A stretch of 8,195 nucleotides of DNA from Deltaproteobacteria bacterium. Lineage in GTDB: Bacteria; Myxococcota; Polyangia; Polyangiales; B10-G4. The translations under genes and the position numbers were made by a program. The notes beneath the pieces were generated by a model. The model searched no databases and was not told the DNA's origin. It worked only from the letters and a program-made list of their open reading frames with translations. The stretch covers positions 1-8,195 of the forward strand of contig JAFDCW010000148.1 of the NCBI GenBank assembly GCA_019312705.1, given 5' to 3'. Every line of letters begins with the position of its first letter. Positions within the stretch are counted from its first letter, which is position 1. Below, piece by piece: positions 5,804 to 8,195 of the stretch.

Positions 5804-6745
5804 GTGATGAATTATGTAACGGCAGCTCTTACGCTGATCTTGGCTGCGGCGATGGTCGGCGGCTGTGGCGACGATGGCGGCACGACGATGGACGGGTCGA
5901 CGGCGGACAGCTCGACGACCATCCCAGACGCCGGCCCCGGGGAGACCCTCTTCTACGTCGCGAGCGTGCTCGGCGTCGGCCAGGCGGACCCCACCGGTGA
6001 CCCCTCGGTCGTCCCCGGCTTCAACCTCGACGGCCTCGTGAGCGACGCCGCGGACCCCGCCGGCTGCCTGCACGCCGATTTCACCTCCCCCGCCCCCGAC
6101 AACCAGCCGGGCGTCGACAACCAGCTCGGCCCGATCCTCTCGTCCGTGGGTAGTTCCATCGACGTCGAGGGCTCGCTCTCGGAGAACATCCTCGACGGCA
6201 GCCTGCTGCTCCTCTTCGAGCTCGTGCGCGTCAACGACCGCGTCAACGACCCCGAGGTCGGCCTGAACATCTACGTTGGTCAGATGCCTGCAGGCGTCGA
6301 CGAGCCGGCCGACCTCGACGGCGACGCGATCATCGACCCAGACCAGACCTTCGACATCGACCCCGCGTCCCTCGAGGGCGGAGAGCCCCTGGTCTCGGTG
6401 AGCGGCGCCCTCATCAACGGCCGCGTGAACGCTGGCCCCATCGACATCGAGATCAACCTCCCGATTGAGGGTGGCCTCCTGCTCAACATCCGGGACGCCG
6501 AGGTCCGCCTCAGCATCGCCGGTGACACCATCACCGCCGGCATCATCGGCGGCGCTCTCGACGTCGCCGAGACGGTGATGACCATCGTCGCGATCGACCC
6601 CGACGCCATTCCCGAGTCCCTCGCCCGCTCGGTCCTCGACGCCCAGGCCGACCTCGTGCCGGATGAGACCGGTGCCTGCACGGCGGTTTCCGTAGGACTC
6701 ACCTTCGAAGGCATCACCGCAGTCCGCGGCGGCGTCGGCATGTAG
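5804..6745 (+). CDS. Acidic lipoprotein of unknown function
   Basis: The 313-residue protein has a short lipoprotein signal: a hydrophobic stretch (residues 7-18) and a lipobox-like VGGC with Cys21 as the predicted lipidated residue. The Asp/Gly/Ser/Thr-rich linker that follows (GDDGGTTMDGSTADSS) is typical of myxobacterial lipoproteins. The rest is strongly acidic and looks beta-rich, with alternating hydrophobic stretches such as 211-240 (GPIDIEINLPIEGGLLLNI). Cys88 and Cys292 are the only other cysteines and could form a disulphide that ties the N- and C-terminal parts. DLDGDAIID (170-178) has the Asp spacing of a calcium-binding loop. No enzyme motif is recognised. It has its own strong ribosome-binding site, a probable promoter and a strong terminator, so it is likely a single-gene unit, probably outer-membrane anchored. 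Confidence 0.85.
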   Translation: MMNYVTAALTLILAAAMVGGCGDDGGTTMDGSTADSSTTIPDAGPGETLFYVASVLGVGQADPTGDPSVVPGFNLDGLVSDAADPAGCLHADFTSPAPDNQPGVDNQLGPILSSVGSSIDVEGSLSENILDGSLLLLFELVRVNDRVNDPEVGLNIYVGQMPAGVDEPADLDGDAIIDPDQTFDIDPASLEGGEPLVSVSGALINGRVNAGPIDIEINLPIEGGLLLNIRDAEVRLSIAGDTITAGIIGGALDVAETVMTIVAIDPDAIPESLARSVLDAQADLVPDETGACTAVSVGLTFEGITAVRGGVGM

Positions 6746-6773
6746 CCGACGCTTTCGCGTCGACCGTGAGAAC

Positions 6774-6809
6774 GGGGATCGGCCGTGAAGGCCGGTCCCC
6801 TTTTTCTTT
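6774..6809 (+). terminator. Intrinsic (Rho-independent) terminator
   Basis: GGGGATCGGCC (6774-6784) pairs with GGCCGGTCCCC (6790-6800) over 11 bp with a single G-U wobble and a 5-base loop (GTGAA). TTTTTCTTT follows at 6801-6809. Stem, loop and T-tract are all textbook. It lies 28 bases after the stop of the acidic lipoprotein gene and ends 12 bases before the next gene's ATG. Confidence 0.92.
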
Positions 6810-6821
6810 AACAGCTCCTTG

Positions 6822-7673
6822 ATGCACATCGCGCCCATACTCGTCATGGTCCTCTTGGCGGCCGGAACCGGGGGTTGCTCCGGGGAACCGACGCAGAACG
6901 AGCTTCGTTGCCGACGTCTCGGGGGGACCGACGCCAAGGCCCAGCAAGGCGGGCTGCGCGTGCTCGTGGGCAGCCACGTGGTGGATTCCGTGGTCACCGC
7001 CGGGCAAGTGGCTCGATGTGAAGGAGCCGCGGCCGCCGTCTTCGTGGCGGTCGAGGAGGCGCGACGGCGATTACCGAGGGAGCTCCGGCGCCCCGTCGAC
7101 GTGCACCTCGACCCTCGGGGCCATCACCCGCCCGACGGCGTAGAGACATTGATCGAGCACGGCGCGCTGCTGGTCGATGGGCGTCGGGGCGCAAACCTCG
7201 ACGCATCCATCTGGCTGCACGAGCTGACCCACGTGGCAGCAGCGGGATCACGGCCCTCGGACCCCATCGGCGGCCGACTGATCGCGGCCGTCGACGAGGC
7301 CGCCGCGGACTATGCGGCGGCCGCAATGCTCGGCCGCACGCACGTCGGTTCTCCGGGCCCCGGGGGGGCTCGAGACCTGGGGGACAGCGAGGCGCTACCG
7401 CCAACGGCCTTCCAGGCCCTGGCCGTCGGGGACGGCTTCGACGCCCACGGCTTCGGCCTCCCCCTCGCGGCGGCCCTCCTGCGCCGGGAAGCCGACGCTG
7501 GCGCATTGCTCACAGACTTGGTCACCGCCCTGGGCGGACGCGGCGTCCCGTGGCCGCCGGGCGTTGGCGCCGCCGTCGCGGTTCAGACCCTCGTCATACG
7601 CTGTCCACCGCGCTCCCGAGAGGCGCTGGCCGCGACTCTCGAAGGCTGGCTGCCTCCCGAACTGCGACCTTGA
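6822..7673 (+). CDS. Putative zinc-metallopeptidase lipoprotein (HExxH...ExxxD)
   Basis: From ATG 6822 the protein has 283 residues. The N-terminus (HIAPILVMVLLAAGTGGC, Cys19) looks like a lipoprotein signal, but it lacks the usual Lys/Arg and has Thr at lipobox -3, so export is likely but not certain. The key feature is WLHELTHVA: His133-Glu134-x-x-His137 matches the zinc-binding HExxH helix. It is followed 22 residues later by VDEAAADYAAA, where Glu159 and Asp163 fit the third-ligand helix (ExxxD) of gluzincin peptidases such as thermolysin. The middle part is Ala-rich and helical (69-90). I do not recognise a named family. Cys residues at 30, 66 and 260 may form disulphides. No Shine-Dalgarno precedes ATG 6822, though TTG 6819 is also in frame. 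The gene starts just after a strong terminator, so its promoter is unclear. Confidence 0.75.
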   Translation: MHIAPILVMVLLAAGTGGCSGEPTQNELRCRRLGGTDAKAQQGGLRVLVGSHVVDSVVTAGQVARCEGAAAAVFVAVEEARRRLPRELRRPVDVHLDPRGHHPPDGVETLIEHGALLVDGRRGANLDASIWLHELTHVAAAGSRPSDPIGGRLIAAVDEAAADYAAAAMLGRTHVGSPGPGGARDLGDSEALPPTAFQALAVGDGFDAHGFGLPLAAALLRREADAGALLTDLVTALGGRGVPWPPGVGAAVAVQTLVIRCPPRSREALAATLEGWLPPELRP

Positions 7674-7704
7674 TTCGGGGTTCACGATCCCCAGCGGCCC
7701 GTTT

Positions 7705-7722
7705 CGGGGGCTCCAACCCCCG
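7705..7722 (+). terminator. GC hairpin after the metallopeptidase-like gene
   Basis: CGGGGG (7705-7710) pairs with CCCCCG (7717-7722) around a 6-base loop, 31 bases after the stop codon. A second C-run at 7731-7735 could compete for the same G-run. There is no T-tract, so termination is uncertain. Confidence 0.35.
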
Positions 7723-7790
7723 GCTCTCGGCCCCCAATCGCATGAAAGGTAATGTCGGAGCAGGGGCGCGTCTATCCTACAAAAATTCGC

Positions 7791-7800
7791 TTGATATCAA
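7791..7800. promoter_or_regulatory. Perfect palindrome upstream of the kinase
   Basis: TTGATATCAA is a perfect 10-base palindrome about 55 bases before the kinase start. A related sequence, TTGATCGAA, lies at 7809-7817. The pair could be regulator half-sites in the kinase control region. No known regulator is identified. Confidence 0.2.
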
Positions 7801-7854
7801 AGCCTGCATTGATCGAACGGTCCGACGAAGGCAGCCTGACTATTGGAGGTCTAC

Positions 7855-8195
7855 GTGGGTATGCCTAGCCCCACTGGGGGCAACAGACAACAAGGTAAAC
7901 GACCGAGGGTCATTCCGTTTGGGAAGTACCTGTTGCTCGAGCGCATCGCGATCGGCGGAATGGCCGAGGTCTACATGGCCAAGTCCTTCGGCATCGAAGG
8001 CTTCGAGAAGTTGCTCGCGATCAAGCGGATTCTGCCGACGATGGCGGAGGACGATGACTTCATCGAGATGTTCGTCGATGAGGCGAAGATCTCGGGACAG
8101 CTGAACCACGCAAACATCGCGCCGATCTACGAGCTTGGGAAGATCGGTGAGTCCCACTACATCGCGATGGAATACGTCTGGGGCAAGGACCTGCT
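7855..8195 (+). CDS. Ser/Thr protein kinase, N-terminal part (runs off the window)
   Basis: This is a eukaryotic-type (Hanks-type) kinase, an ATP-dependent enzyme that phosphorylates Ser/Thr in target proteins. 113 codons are visible with no stop. A short basic, polar leader (residues 1-19) is followed by the N-lobe: glycine loop LLERIAIGGMAEVYMA (27-42), the ATP-anchoring Lys57 in LLAIKRI, helix-C Glu76 in FVDEAKISGQLNH, and the hinge YIAMEYVWGKDL (102-113). The first Gly of the usual GxGGM loop is Ala32. The catalytic HRD and DFG motifs would lie beyond the edge, so activity and any C-terminal membrane or sensory domain cannot be judged. GTG 7855 is chosen because GGAGG (7845-7849) precedes it by 5 bases; ATG 7861 is also in frame but 11 bases away. 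No membrane segment precedes the kinase domain. Confidence 0.9.
   Translation, partial: MGMPSPTGGNRQQGKRPRVIPFGKYLLLERIAIGGMAEVYMAKSFGIEGFEKLLAIKRILPTMAEDDDFIEMFVDEAKISGQLNHANIAPIYELGKIGESHYIAMEYVWGKDL

Larger units (their letters stand above)
7674..7854. other. Intergenic region upstream of the kinase
   Basis: These 181 bases separate the metallopeptidase-like gene from the kinase and hold no gene. The first third is a G-run/C-run stretch with a terminator-like hairpin. The middle, around 7770-7800, is more AT-rich (CTACAAAAATT, TTGATATCAA) and is the likely promoter area. No pair of -35 and -10 boxes with proper spacing was found by eye. Confidence 0.5.

Noticed and set aside
5636..6997. 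453-codon minus-strand open frame opposite the lipoprotein
   Set aside because: It crosses a strong plus-strand terminator, promoter and ribosome-binding site, and encodes a low-complexity Val/Asp/Gly-rich product. It is a shadow.
7855..7866. TAG in the bases just after the kinase GTG (inside 'atgcctagc')
   Set aside because: The TAG is out of frame. The kinase frame reads GTG GGT ATG CCT AGC with no stop to the window edge.

Overview
The window is GC-rich DNA whose coding frames end mostly in G or C. It carries Asp/Gly-rich lipoproteins, a stand-alone response-regulator receiver, a eukaryotic-type Ser/Thr kinase whose glycine loop reads IAIGGMAEVY, and an S55-type (SpoIVB-like) exported protein. 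This mix suggests a myxobacterium-like organism (Myxococcota, formerly Deltaproteobacteria). That placement is inferred from gene content only. No rRNA, tRNA, CRISPR array, insertion sequence or phage gene was seen.

Layout from left to right. The tail of a plus-strand gene with a Lys/Ala/Pro-rich C-terminus ends at 48. It converges on a minus-strand HAD-superfamily hydrolase (71-811). A roughly 370-base non-coding stretch follows. It holds a good divergent promoter pair that appears to share one self-complementary -35 hexamer, and it feeds the hydrolase on one side and a single-domain receiver (1180-1608) on the other. Next come two plus-strand genes overlapping by ATGA: an exported S55-peptidase-like protein (1708-3618) and an exported seven-bladed beta-propeller protein with C-terminal beta-sandwich-like modules (3615-5639). 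A strong hairpin and a probable promoter separate them from an acidic lipoprotein of unknown function (5804-6745), which ends in a textbook intrinsic terminator. Only 12 bases beyond the T-tract begins a second putative lipoprotein with a zinc-metallopeptidase HExxH signature (6822-7673). The window closes with the first 113 codons of a Ser/Thr protein kinase (7855 to the edge).

How the genes may work together. Four consecutive products (S55-like protein, propeller, lipoprotein, metallopeptidase-like lipoprotein) carry export signals, so the centre of the window looks like an envelope or periplasm module with two potential proteolytic activities. It is flanked by cytoplasmic signalling genes (receiver, kinase). 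Only the S55/propeller pair is firmly linked, by the overlapping start and stop. The rest is neighbourhood inference.

The points most worth a second look are these: the reversed order of the candidate catalytic Ser and His in the S55-like protein compared with SpoIVB; a stretch of about 75 bases inside that gene that reads like coding sequence in a different frame (a compensated frameshift pair); the uncharacterised HExxH...ExxxD lipoprotein; and the loss of the motif II Thr in the HAD protein.
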